Positions 27,169 to 35,953 of a DNA stretch of 64,000 nucleotides are shown piece after piece. Both the position numbers and the translations under genes were made by a program. How positions within the stretch are numbered: position 1 is the stretch's first letter; the number at the start of each line of letters is the position of its first letter. Under the pieces are notes generated by a model that was given only the letters and a program-made list of their open reading frames with translations, was not told where the DNA came from and did not search any database. The stretch spans positions 372,001 to 436,000 of the forward strand of contig JAOASC010000016.1 of NCBI GenBank assembly GCA_025210295.1, read 5' to 3'. Source of the DNA: Flavobacteriales bacterium (GTDB lineage: Bacteria; Bacteroidota; Bacteroidia; Flavobacteriales_D; Parvicellaceae).

Positions 27169-27383
27169 AATTAAAACTAGGCCCATTAACATCCGATATT
27201 ATCATTGTAATTTACGCTGTAGTTACCTTATACTTCAGGTTTAAATTAGAAAATGAATCGAATATCAGCACTCTTAATTCTCTGGTAATAGGAGTTAGTT
27301 TTGTTCTGATTATATGGGTTTTAATTAAATTAAAAATTTTAAACCCTAGTTGGTTTGGTTTATTTAAAAACAAAGGAAAATGA
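27165..27383 (+). CDS. Small two-helix membrane protein
   Basis: 72 residues with two hydrophobic helices (about 8-25 and 38-58) and a basic C-terminus ending FKNKGK. It overlaps both neighbours by 4 bp (the response regulator and the acyl-CoA synthetase), so it is certainly part of the unit. I do not recognise a family. Its tight coupling between signalling and metabolic genes hints at a membrane adaptor role, which is an inference. Confidence 0.6.
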   Translation: MKLKLGPLTSDIIIVIYAVVTLYFRFKLENESNISTLNSLVIGVSFVLIIWVLIKLKILNPSWFGLFKNKGK

Positions 27384-29275
27384 ATTATTTAAACACCTAC
27401 AACAAGAGTATTCAGCACCCAGAACAGTTTTGGAAAGATCAATCCAACATCATTGATTGGTTTAAAGCTCCAACAAACATCTTATCTACCGATGAAGATA
27501 ACTATCCTCAATGGTATACGGACGGCTTGCTAAACATGAGCTATTTATGCCTTGATAAACACATCATTGACGGTTATGGAGACCAAAATGCTATTATTTA
27601 TGACTCACCTGTTACTGGTGTCCAACAAGCCATCACTTTTAATACATTAAAAACTCAAGTAAGTCAACTAGCTAGTGGTTTAAAATCATTGGGGTTGGAA
27701 AAAGGAGATACTGCAATTATTTATATGCCTATGATTCCTGAAGCCATCGTTTCAATGTTGGCCTGTGCAAGAATTGGTGTCATCCATTCAGTTGTATTTG
27801 GTGGATTTGCAGCACATGAGTTGGCTATAAGAATTGACGATTGCAAACCTAAAGTTATTTTAACTGCTTCAAATGGTATTGAAATTCAAAAAATTATTTC
27901 TTATAAACCAATAGTAGATGATGCTATAGCAACTGCCAACCATTCTCCTCAAAATGTAATAATTTATGACCGTAAACAAGGCGTTAAAATCCCTCAAAAG
28001 ACTTACGACATCAATTATGAAAAATTAATTAATTCAGCTGAAGAAATTGAAGCCATTCCAGTTCCTTCCACTCACCCACTCTATATTTTATATACTTCTG
28101 GGACAACTGGAAAACCTAAAGGAATTATTAGAGATACTGGAGGTTATGCAACAGCTCTAAAAATGTCGATGAAACAAATATATGGCGTAAATGAAGGGGA
28201 TGTATTTTGGGCAGCTAGTGATGTTGGTTGGGTTGTAGGTCATAGTTATATCGTCTATGGTCCATTGTTGAATCGTAACACCACCATCCTATTTGAAGGA
28301 AAACCTATCAAAACTCCTGATGCTTCTACATTTTGGAGAGTGATTAGTGAACATAAAGTAAAAACAATGTTTACCGCACCAACAGCTATCAGAGCGATAA
28401 GAAAAGAAGATCCCAAAGGAACACTCCTAAAAAAATATGATTTAAGCAGTCTTAAATACCAGTTTTTGGCTGGGGAACGCTGTGATGCTTCGACTTTAAA
28501 ATGGACTGAAGAGCAACTAAAGATACCAGTAATAGATCATTGGTGGCAAACAGAATCTGGCTGGCCAATGATCGCCAATATGGCTGGCACAGAGCTATTA
28601 CCTGTAAAACCTGGTTCTGCGTCTCTTCCAGTTTGGGGATATGCTATTGATATTTTGAATCATGAGGGGGAAACTGTACCTCCAAACACAGAAGGATATG
28701 TTGCGATCAAACTTCCATTACCACCAGGATGTTTGCTAAATATTTGGGGAAATAAAGAACGATTTAAGAATGGTTATCTGAACCAATTTGAAGGTTACTA
28801 TTTTTCAGGTGATGGAGGTTATAAAGATGAAGATGACTATATTTTTATCACTGGGCGTGTGGATGACATTATCAATGTAGCTGGACACCGTTTATCTACA
28901 GCAGAAATGGAAGAAATTGTTGCTTCACACCAAGCTGTTGCCGAATGTGCTGTATTTGGGATTTCTTGCGATTTAAAAGGCCAAAAACCTATGGGCTTAA
29001 TTGTCCTAAAGTCTAATTCTAACCTAAACATTGAAGACATTAAAAAGGAGATTATCTTAAAAGTAAGACAAGAAATTGGACCTGTAGCCTCTTTTAAGGA
29101 TGTTCTAATTGTCAAACGCTTACCGAAAACAAGGTCAGGAAAAATATTAAGAAAACTATTAAGAAATATTGCTGATACAAATGATTATAAGACACCCTCT
29201 ACTATTGATGATGTCAATATTATTAATGAAATTGAATCAGTTTATCATAACAATAAAATTGGAAAGTATAATTAA
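27380..29275 (+). CDS. Acyl-CoA synthetase, propionate--CoA ligase type (PrpE/ACSS3-like)
   Basis: A 631-residue AMP-forming ligase that adenylates a short-chain acid and transfers it to CoA. The ATP loop reads YTSGTTGKPKGIIRDTGG; the RDTGG ending is characteristic of PrpE/ACSS3 enzymes, whereas Acs has HTTAG. Also present are WWQTESG, the hinge region GRVDDIINVAGHR, and the C-terminal LPKTRSGKILRK whose lysine is the acetylation/catalytic site. It overlaps the small membrane gene upstream by 4 bp and is followed 11 bp later by Acs. Propionate is the best guess; acetate and butyrate remain possible. Confidence 0.85.
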   Translation: MNYLNTYNKSIQHPEQFWKDQSNIIDWFKAPTNILSTDEDNYPQWYTDGLLNMSYLCLDKHIIDGYGDQNAIIYDSPVTGVQQAITFNTLKTQVSQLASGLKSLGLEKGDTAIIYMPMIPEAIVSMLACARIGVIHSVVFGGFAAHELAIRIDDCKPKVILTASNGIEIQKIISYKPIVDDAIATANHSPQNVIIYDRKQGVKIPQKTYDINYEKLINSAEEIEAIPVPSTHPLYILYTSGTTGKPKGIIRDTGGYATALKMSMKQIYGVNEGDVFWAASDVGWVVGHSYIVYGPLLNRNTTILFEGKPIKTPDASTFWRVISEHKVKTMFTAPTAIRAIRKEDPKGTLLKKYDLSSLKYQFLAGERCDASTLKWTEEQLKIPVIDHWWQTESGWPMIANMAGTELLPVKPGSASLPVWGYAIDILNHEGETVPPNTEGYVAIKLPLPPGCLLNIWGNKERFKNGYLNQFEGYYFSGDGGYKDEDDYIFITGRVDDIINVAGHRLSTAEMEEIVASHQAVAECAVFGISCDLKGQKPMGLIVLKSNSNLNIEDIKKEIILKVRQEIGPVASFKDVLIVKRLPKTRSGKILRKLLRNIADTNDYKTPSTIDDVNIINEIESVYHNNKIGKYN

Positions 29276-29286
29276 AACCTATAACT

Positions 29287-31194
29287 ATGAGCAATTACCA
29301 CATCAAAGGATTGGAAGAATATTTTAACGTTTACCGTAAATCCGTTAGATACCCTGAAAAGTTTTGGGAAGAAATCGCTGAAGAACATTTTGTTTGGCGA
29401 AAGAAATGGGATCATGTATTAAGTTGGGATTTTGAAAAACCTGAAATTAAATGGTTTGAAGGAGCTCAATTAAATATTACAGAAAACTGTATAGACCGTC
29501 ATTTATTAACTAATGCTAATAAAACAGCTATTATTTTTGAGCCAAACGATCCAAAAGAAGCTGCTGAACACATTAGTTATGGTGAACTTTCGAAACGTGT
29601 CAATGCTTTTGCTAACGTTTTAAAGGCTCAAGGAATACAAAAAGGCGATCGTGTTTGTATTTATTTACCAATGATTCCAGAACTTGCTATCTCGGTATTA
29701 GCATGTGCTAGAATTGGAGCTGTACACTCCGTCGTTTTTGCTGGTTTTTCTTCATCAGCCTTAGCTACGAGAATCAACGATAGTTCTTGTAAAATGGTGA
29801 TTACTTCTGATGGTTCTTATCGTGGTGCTAAAACCATTGATTTAAAAGGTATTGTCGACGAAGCGCTAAACGATTGTACAACTGTTGAATCTGTTTTAGT
29901 GGCCAAAAGAATTCATTCGGATATTGCCATGCAAGAAGGTAGAGATCAATGGTTACAACCTTTACTAGATGATGCTTCTACTGTATGTGAAGCCGAAACG
30001 ATGAATGCAGAAGACCCTTTATTTATTCTCTATACATCTGGATCAACAGGAATGCCTAAAGGTATGGTACATACTACTGCTGGATATATGGTTGGAACAG
30101 CCTTTACCTTTAAAAATGTATTCCAATATCGCAACGATGATGTTTATTGGTGTACTGCTGATATTGGATGGATTACTGGACATAGTTATATTGTTTATGG
30201 TCCGTTAGCAAATGGAGCGACAACTTTAATGTTTGAGGGAGTACCTAGTTATCCTGATTTTGGGAGGTTTTGGGAAGTTGTTGAAAAACATAAAGTCAAC
30301 CAATTTTACACCGCTCCTACTGCAATAAGAGCTTTAGCTAAAGAAAACTTAGATTTCGTTGAAAAATATGATTTATCTTCTTTAAAAGTTTTAGGATCGG
30401 TAGGTGAACCTATTAATGAAGAAGCTTGGCACTGGTATAACGATAATGTTGGAAAAAAGAAGAGTCCTATTGTTGATACTTGGTGGCAAACTGAAACTGG
30501 CGGGATAATGATTTCTCCTATCCCATTTGCTACACCAACCAAACCTACTTATGCAACTTTGCCGTTACCTGGAATCCAACCTGCTCTAATGGATGAAAAT
30601 GGAAGTGAAATAAAAGGCAATCAAGTAGATGGTCGTTTATGTATAAAATTCCCGTGGCCATCTATGGCAAGAACAATTTGGGGAAATCACCAACGTTATA
30701 AAGAAACTTATTTCTCAGCTTTTGAAAATAAATACTTTACTGGTGATGGAGCTCTAAGAGATGAAGTTGGGTATTATAGAATTACAGGTCGTGTAGATGA
30801 TGTTATCATCGTTTCTGGACATAACTTAGGAACAGCACCTATCGAAGATGCAGTGAATGAACATCCTGCTGTAGCAGAATCTGCCATTGTTGGTTTCCCA
30901 CATGATATCAAAGGGAATGCCTTATACGGTTATGTAATCTTAAAAGAAACTGGTGAAGGACGTAAACATGAAAATCTTCGCAAAGAGATTAATCAAATCA
31001 TTACAGAACATATAGGACCAATAGCAAAATTGGATAAAATTCAATTTACTGTAGGGCTACCAAAAACGCGTTCTGGTAAAATTATGCGTCGAATTTTACG
31101 AAAAATTGCTGGTAAAGATACTAGTAACTTAGGTGATACCTCTACATTATTAAATCCTGAAGTTGTTGAAGAAATAATGAAAGGAGCTTTATAA
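29287..31194 (+). CDS. acs: Acetyl-CoA synthetase
   Basis: A 635-residue AMP-forming acetate--CoA ligase. The ATP loop YTSGSTGMPKGMVHTTAG, VDTWWQTETGG in the acetyl pocket, GRVDDVIIVSGHN, and LPKTRSGKIMRR with the regulatory/catalytic lysine are all intact. Length is normal for Acs (about 640-650). It is the last gene of the plus-strand fatty acid module and ends in a strong terminator. Co-transcription with a symporter and CrbS-like kinase mirrors the acetate-switch logic of other bacteria. Confidence 0.94.
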   Translation: MSNYHIKGLEEYFNVYRKSVRYPEKFWEEIAEEHFVWRKKWDHVLSWDFEKPEIKWFEGAQLNITENCIDRHLLTNANKTAIIFEPNDPKEAAEHISYGELSKRVNAFANVLKAQGIQKGDRVCIYLPMIPELAISVLACARIGAVHSVVFAGFSSSALATRINDSSCKMVITSDGSYRGAKTIDLKGIVDEALNDCTTVESVLVAKRIHSDIAMQEGRDQWLQPLLDDASTVCEAETMNAEDPLFILYTSGSTGMPKGMVHTTAGYMVGTAFTFKNVFQYRNDDVYWCTADIGWITGHSYIVYGPLANGATTLMFEGVPSYPDFGRFWEVVEKHKVNQFYTAPTAIRALAKENLDFVEKYDLSSLKVLGSVGEPINEEAWHWYNDNVGKKKSPIVDTWWQTETGGIMISPIPFATPTKPTYATLPLPGIQPALMDENGSEIKGNQVDGRLCIKFPWPSMARTIWGNHQRYKETYFSAFENKYFTGDGALRDEVGYYRITGRVDDVIIVSGHNLGTAPIEDAVNEHPAVAESAIVGFPHDIKGNALYGYVILKETGEGRKHENLRKEINQIITEHIGPIAKLDKIQFTVGLPKTRSGKIMRRILRKIAGKDTSNLGDTSTLLNPEVVEEIMKGAL

Positions 31195-31201
31195 AAAGCC
31201 T

Positions 31202-31240
31202 AAAAAGAAAGCGTGTTTGTTAAACACGCTTTCTTTTTTT
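31202..31240. terminator. Strong bidirectional terminator after acs
   Basis: A perfect 12-bp GC-containing stem (GAAAGCGTGTTT / AAACACGCTTTC) with a 3-nt loop is flanked by A5 on the left and T7 on the right, extending the pairing and giving U-runs on both strands. It lies between acs and a convergent methyltransferase gene and can serve both. Confidence 0.93.
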
Positions 31241-31244
31241 ATTG

Positions 31245-31982
31245 TTATTCTCCACTTTTCCATGTATACCATCCAAAAGGAGAATCTTTTCTGTTCATTA
31301 TCTTTTGTAGCATATTTTTTGGAGGAACATATAACCTCTCCCATCCATTTAAATCATCTAGTTGATGATGATAATAATATTTTTCCATCTCTGGAAAACC
31401 TAGTTGTTTGTAATAAGTTGCCGTTCTTTGTTGTGCTGCTCGACTTTCTTCTAAAGTAGAATAAAAAGGGCTATCCAAAATATGTATTTCTCCTCTAGCA
31501 CTTAAAAGGCTTTTCAAACGTTGAAACAACAATGTTAAATCAGGAAAATATTGGACAGCAGCATTGAGCACAATTAAATCAAACTTTTCTTCAAACTCTG
31601 CATAAAAAAGATCTCCATAAGCAAAAGTTAACCTTGAATCTAAAAACACTCTTCTCCCCTGCTCTAGTTCTTCTTTATTGATATCTAACCCTATTATTTT
31701 TCCATCTATATTTTGGGCTATAATATTCGTAAACCAACCATTTCCACAACCTATATCCAATACATTCTTATACGACTTTTGTTTTAAGTAATTTACAAAA
31801 CGTTGTCTTGTTTTTTGTCTTAACTTCCATTCAAGATATTGAGAATGATCGGTAGCAACATCAGGTAATATTGCTACTACTTCGTCAGCATACACACGAT
31901 TTTCTTTTGCTCTTACCGCTAAATAATTACTTTCAAAAGTATTTTCAAAAGGTGTTAAGTAAATAATTTCCCTCTTTTTCAT
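31245..31982 (-). CDS. Class I SAM-dependent methyltransferase
   Basis: A 245-residue soluble enzyme. The SAM-binding motif I is VLDIGCGNGWFTNIIAQ (about residues 75-91), motif II contains GLDINKEEL, and motif IV IVLNAAVQYFPDL. No membrane segments. It overlaps the upstream radical SAM gene by 4 bp, so the two are translationally coupled, and it is the last gene of the long minus-strand arm of the polymer locus. Transfer to a sugar, lipid or small-molecule oxygen is likely; the acceptor is unknown. Confidence 0.85.
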   Translation of the reverse strand: MKKREIIYLTPFENTFESNYLAVRAKENRVYADEVVAILPDVATDHSQYLEWKLRQKTRQRFVNYLKQKSYKNVLDIGCGNGWFTNIIAQNIDGKIIGLDINKEELEQGRRVFLDSRLTFAYGDLFYAEFEEKFDLIVLNAAVQYFPDLTLLFQRLKSLLSARGEIHILDSPFYSTLEESRAAQQRTATYYKQLGFPEMEKYYYHHQLDDLNGWERLYVPPKNMLQKIMNRKDSPFGWYTWKSGE

Positions 31983-33349
31983 TTGTTTAATAACATGCCT
32001 ACATGCGCCAATTGAGCCTTTGCCTTATGCTTCAATTTTTCTGTAGGACTTTTTGTTTTTAATTCAGCATTCACCTCATTAACGATATAACGTACTGCAT
32101 AATCATAAAACTTCCGCGAATAAGTCCGTTTGAATTCAATATCTCTATCGGTTGTTGTTTCCCAATCTAATTCATGGATAATAGCCTGTTCTATTTCATT
32201 GTATAAATCAGTCCCAACTATTGGGTAGGCTACTGTTATGGTAAAATTATCGGGTTGAGCAGCCTTTAAATAACGAGTTGTCGTATAGATATCCTCTAGT
32301 GTTTCTGTTGGATATCCTACCATAATAAATGTTCCTGACTGTATTCCATAGGCTTTGGTTTTTAGCATCATCTCTCGAACTAAATTAATATCTACCCTCC
32401 GATCCATTTGATCAATAATGCGCTGGGAACCACTTTCTGCACCTATCCAAATTTTACTACATCCCATTTCTGCTAACTGCTTTAATACTTCATCAGTTAA
32501 GCGTTCTGCACGTGTAATACATTCAAAAGAAATCTTAATCCCACGTTTTAAAAACTCTTGATGCAAACTAGCGATCCATTTATGGCTGACTGTAAACACA
32601 TCATCAACAAACCATAAGGAATCAGGATTATAGGTTTCAATTAAATACGCGACTTCATCGGCAACTAATTCTGGAGATCGTCTTCTATAACTTTGTCCAT
32701 AAACTGCTGTACTGCACCACTTGCAAGTATAGGGACATCCTCTTTGTGTGGATATCGATATGGTACTTTGTCCATGGTATTTTTTCCATACCTCAAGGTA
32801 GGCATTCAAGTCTATTCCTTCTCGATCAGGAAATGGTAACTCGTTAATATTTTTTATTTTAACTCGTGCTGTATTTTTTACAGCTGCACCTTTATTTGTA
32901 TACGCTATTCCTGCTATTTCTAGGTATGGTTCATTCCTTTTTATAGCTGTTACCAATTCAAATAGTGTTTCTTCCCCTTCTCCTATTACAATAAAATCAG
33001 CTCCTGCTTTGAGGTACCTCTTGTAATTATATGTAACGTCTGGACCTCCCAAAATAATTTTAGTTTGTTCTAAAACAGCTTCTTTGCGAATTGCTTTCAT
33101 TAACCGAATGACATTTAATTTTGTCATGAGATTGGTATAGATAGCCACTGCATTGGGTTGTTTATCCTTTATTTCACTAAGCAGTGTATCAAAATCTGAA
33201 AATGTTGTATCAAACAACCCTACATCAAGTGCTCTATCTTTTAAAAACTTTGAAAGATAGAGTATTCCTAAAGGAGGGTATGGACGCATAATACCTTGCT
33301 CCTTTTCATCTTCTACAATGAAATAGCCATGTGTTAAAAGTACATCCAT
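31979..33349 (-). CDS. B12-binding-domain radical SAM protein
   Basis: 456 residues. An N-terminal cobalamin-binding-like Rossmann domain (about 1-140; GGPDVTYNYKRYLKAGAD, GEGEETLFEL) precedes a radical SAM barrel with the cluster cysteines Cys205, Cys209 and Cys212 in GCPYTCKWC. The C-terminus is a basic helix (KLKHKAKAQL). The DxHxxG motif for base-off B12 is absent, as in many BchE/HpnJ-like members. It is one of four such proteins in the locus. It lies 1 bp after one methyltransferase and overlaps the next by 4 bp. Radical C-methylation or rearrangement of a polymer or lipid precursor is possible. Confidence 0.88.
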   Translation of the reverse strand: MDVLLTHGYFIVEDEKEQGIMRPYPPLGILYLSKFLKDRALDVGLFDTTFSDFDTLLSEIKDKQPNAVAIYTNLMTKLNVIRLMKAIRKEAVLEQTKIILGGPDVTYNYKRYLKAGADFIVIGEGEETLFELVTAIKRNEPYLEIAGIAYTNKGAAVKNTARVKIKNINELPFPDREGIDLNAYLEVWKKYHGQSTISISTQRGCPYTCKWCSTAVYGQSYRRRSPELVADEVAYLIETYNPDSLWFVDDVFTVSHKWIASLHQEFLKRGIKISFECITRAERLTDEVLKQLAEMGCSKIWIGAESGSQRIIDQMDRRVDINLVREMMLKTKAYGIQSGTFIMVGYPTETLEDIYTTTRYLKAAQPDNFTITVAYPIVGTDLYNEIEQAIIHELDWETTTDRDIEFKRTYSRKFYDYAVRYIVNEVNAELKTKSPTEKLKHKAKAQLAHVGMLLNK

Positions 33350-33350
33350 G

Positions 33351-34130
33351 TTATAACTTCTCTAAACAAATAAAAAAATGGTCTGAAAGAGCAGCCAATT
33401 TATTAAATTTTAGCAAACTTTTATCCAATTTTATCAGTTTTTGAATGCTTTTAGGCTTATTTTTAAACCAATTATCCAAATAAGATGGAGGTACACAGAA
33501 TCCTACTGGTGCTAATTTGACAAGGCGAAACCCCTCACTATTTCGTTGAATAAACTGTGGGGAGTAATAGTATGTTCTAATTTGTTTATCTTCTACCTGG
33601 GCTAATGCACCTTCTTTCTTTCTTCTTCTAAAAGCTTCTCCAAACTTCAGCTTGGAAGAAAAATAAAATGACTCCCATAAACAGACAGAAGGCATGATAA
33701 CCAATATTAATTTCCCACCTTCATTTAGGCTATTATGTGCATTAATAATAAATTGTTTAACCTCTTCCTCTCCTAAACAGTTTAAGCCTCCAAAATTTGA
33801 AAAAATAACATCAAATTTTTGTCCCAATTTTTCTAATAAATTAATCGCTAAAACGGTGGACTCGATATTGAGGAATCCTTGTGTCTTCTTTTGGGTTACT
33901 TGAACCATTTGAGGAGAAATATCTGTGGCTAAAACTTTAGCTCCTTTTTGAGCGAGATAAACAGCATCCTCTCCCGTACCACAATTCAATTCTAAAATAG
34001 ATAAATTATTCCAATCACTTATACACTCATTCAACAGTTGGTAAACAACAGTTCTTTGTGCTCTTCCTACTGTAGTATTAGTAAAAGTAGCATCATATTC
34101 TTTGGCGATATGATCAAATTCAGCTTCCAT
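33351..34130 (-). CDS. Class I SAM-dependent methyltransferase
   Basis: A 259-residue soluble enzyme with motif I ILELNCGTGEDAVYLAQ (about 45-61), ATDISPQMV in motif II and FDVIFSNFGGLNCL in motif IV. The motif I pattern ExNCGTG is the variant often seen in natural-product and glycan methyltransferases. It sits 0-1 bp from a radical SAM gene on each side, forming an rSAM-MT-rSAM-MT series. The acceptor is unknown. Confidence 0.85.
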   Translation of the reverse strand: MEAEFDHIAKEYDATFTNTTVGRAQRTVVYQLLNECISDWNNLSILELNCGTGEDAVYLAQKGAKVLATDISPQMVQVTQKKTQGFLNIESTVLAINLLEKLGQKFDVIFSNFGGLNCLGEEEVKQFIINAHNSLNEGGKLILVIMPSVCLWESFYFSSKLKFGEAFRRRKKEGALAQVEDKQIRTYYYSPQFIQRNSEGFRLVKLAPVGFCVPPSYLDNWFKNKPKSIQKLIKLDKSLLKFNKLAALSDHFFICLEKL

Positions 34131-35543
34131 TTATACTCGGTTGCTCAACTGTTTAAGTTTGTATTTATAATACTGAATAATTGGCGCATAATAGAGTTGT
34201 TTTCCTATCGCCTTTCGTTCTTTTGCTTGCTCGTTTCTAAAGACTTTATGTACATAGCGATGTAATGTTTTGTAATACGCTTGGTTAAAGGTATTGGAAA
34301 ACATTAGTGCTAAATCATCTGAATCTTCCCAATTGGCTTTTTGTCCTAATTCAGAACTTACCATATCATAAAACTTTGTTCCTGGTAAAGGATAGGAAAC
34401 ACTCACTCCAATATCATCTGGCATACAGCGTAAAAGCATGTCTATCGTCTCTTCTACCTCTTCTTTGGTTTCTCCTAAATAACCAAATTGTAAGAAAAAT
34501 GCTACCCGAACACCTTTACTTTGTAACAATTGAGTGGCTTTTTCTATTTGTTCAATTGTTGTTCCTTTATCCATGGCATCTAAAATCCGTTGAGAACCAC
34601 TTTCGGCACCAATCCAAACTTCTTTTAATCCTGAGGATACCAAGGCATCAATATTATCTTCTTTTAATAATAAATCAGCTCTACTTTGTATTTTATAGGT
34701 AATGGCTAAATCTTCTTGTTTTAAATATTGATCAAACTCTTGAACCCAATTGGGTTTTAATCCAAAAATATCGTCACACATCCAAAAATTAGTTACGCCA
34801 AATTGCGCTTTTAGTAATTTGATTTCCTCTACTACTCTCTTAGGACTCCTAGAATTATAACGATTTCCATAAATAGGTTTGGCGCACCAATTACATTGGT
34901 ATGGACAGCCTCTTGTAGTTGCTATATTTAGAGCATAAGCATTTCCTTTTGCTTTCCACACTTTTTTATAGGCGTCAATATCAACCAAATCCCAAGCTGG
35001 TTGTGGTAAAATATCTAAATCTCTAATAACTGCTCTACGTCCTGTATTAATGATTTCTCCTTCATTTTGAAAACAAATTCCTTTTACCTCATTGATAACC
35101 TCATTATTTTGAAACTTTTGAATCGTTTCTAATAAAGAAAGTTCTCCCTCCCCCAATAAAACCACATCGGCGCCATTTTCGATATATTGCTGAAAATGAT
35201 CTGTAGAATCTGAACTCGATACAATCACCTTACATTGGTATTTTTTTGCAATCTGAAGCATTTTAAATGCAGCTTCCCGCATATTGGTGAGGCACATTTT
35301 GGTCAAATAGTTAAACCCATCATCGTATAAAACAAAATATTCTGGCTGCTCTTTTTGAATAATCGTTTCTATGGCTTCTGGTCCAGTTTTCAAACACACA
35401 TCAAACAAGCTTACCTCAAATCCATTTTCTCGTAAATAACTAGCTGCAAATATCGTCCCCAAAGGCGGATAAGGCATCCCTGTATTCCATTGTTTCGGAT
35501 CCAGTTGATAATAATAACTATGACTCAATAATACCTTACTCAT
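34131..35543 (-). CDS. B12-binding-domain radical SAM protein
   Basis: 470 residues, the same architecture as the downstream copy at 31979-33349 but clearly divergent. The B12-binding-like domain (about 1-145) contains YPPLGTIFAASYLRENG and GEGELSLLETI. The radical SAM cluster cysteines are Cys213, Cys217 and Cys220 in GCPYQCNWC, followed by the shared motif GNRYNSRSPKRVVEEI. The C-terminus is basic. It overlaps the small membrane gene upstream by 4 bp and abuts a methyltransferase downstream. Confidence 0.88.
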   Translation of the reverse strand: MSKVLLSHSYYYQLDPKQWNTGMPYPPLGTIFAASYLRENGFEVSLFDVCLKTGPEAIETIIQKEQPEYFVLYDDGFNYLTKMCLTNMREAAFKMLQIAKKYQCKVIVSSSDSTDHFQQYIENGADVVLLGEGELSLLETIQKFQNNEVINEVKGICFQNEGEIINTGRRAVIRDLDILPQPAWDLVDIDAYKKVWKAKGNAYALNIATTRGCPYQCNWCAKPIYGNRYNSRSPKRVVEEIKLLKAQFGVTNFWMCDDIFGLKPNWVQEFDQYLKQEDLAITYKIQSRADLLLKEDNIDALVSSGLKEVWIGAESGSQRILDAMDKGTTIEQIEKATQLLQSKGVRVAFFLQFGYLGETKEEVEETIDMLLRCMPDDIGVSVSYPLPGTKFYDMVSSELGQKANWEDSDDLALMFSNTFNQAYYKTLHRYVHKVFRNEQAKERKAIGKQLYYAPIIQYYKYKLKQLSNRV

Positions 35544-35950
35544 TTCCAGTACGAAATTCTATTATTTTTTAATTCCTCCAATGCTTTCTTCCCCTCCTGA
35601 ACCTTAGTCCTGTTTTGGAAAAATATTGTTATTGCAAAAACAATTACACCATATTTTAACACATACCAACCTTTTAGCTTAGCATAGATATAAGTAACTA
35701 AAACTATTGAAACCGCTACAATAAAAAAAACTAAACCAAAATATTGAGTTGTTTTAGCAAATTTGATTTCGGAGTTGATTTTCTTTGTCGCTTTTAGTTC
35801 TTTTTCAAATGCCATCACAAAAGTATCCATATCCTCTACACCTAGCCCTTCCTCTTTAAGATCTTGAATGAGCTCTTCTTTTGGTAATTTAAACTTTTTG
35901 AGATACTTCTGTATCAATTGATCTATAATATAATCTACATCTTTCTTCAT
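35540..35950 (-). CDS. Hypothetical two-helix membrane protein
   Basis: 136 residues. The N-terminal half is charged and helical (KKDVDYIIDQLIQKYLKKF...), perhaps a coiled coil; two hydrophobic helices follow (about 65-88 and 95-110); and the C-terminus is short and basic. I do not recognise a family. It lies 3 bp after the nucleotidyltransferase-like gene and overlaps the radical SAM gene by 4 bp, so it belongs to the same transcript. Confidence 0.6.
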   Translation of the reverse strand: MKKDVDYIIDQLIQKYLKKFKLPKEELIQDLKEEGLGVEDMDTFVMAFEKELKATKKINSEIKFAKTTQYFGLVFFIVAVSIVLVTYIYAKLKGWYVLKYGVIVFAITIFFQNRTKVQEGKKALEELKNNRISYWK

Positions 35951-35953
35951 AAA

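Noticed and set aside
34307..34702. A 131-residue plus-strand gene opposite the radical SAM gene
   Set aside because: It is antisense to a clear radical SAM coding region and has low-complexity, leucine-rich content without recognisable motifs.
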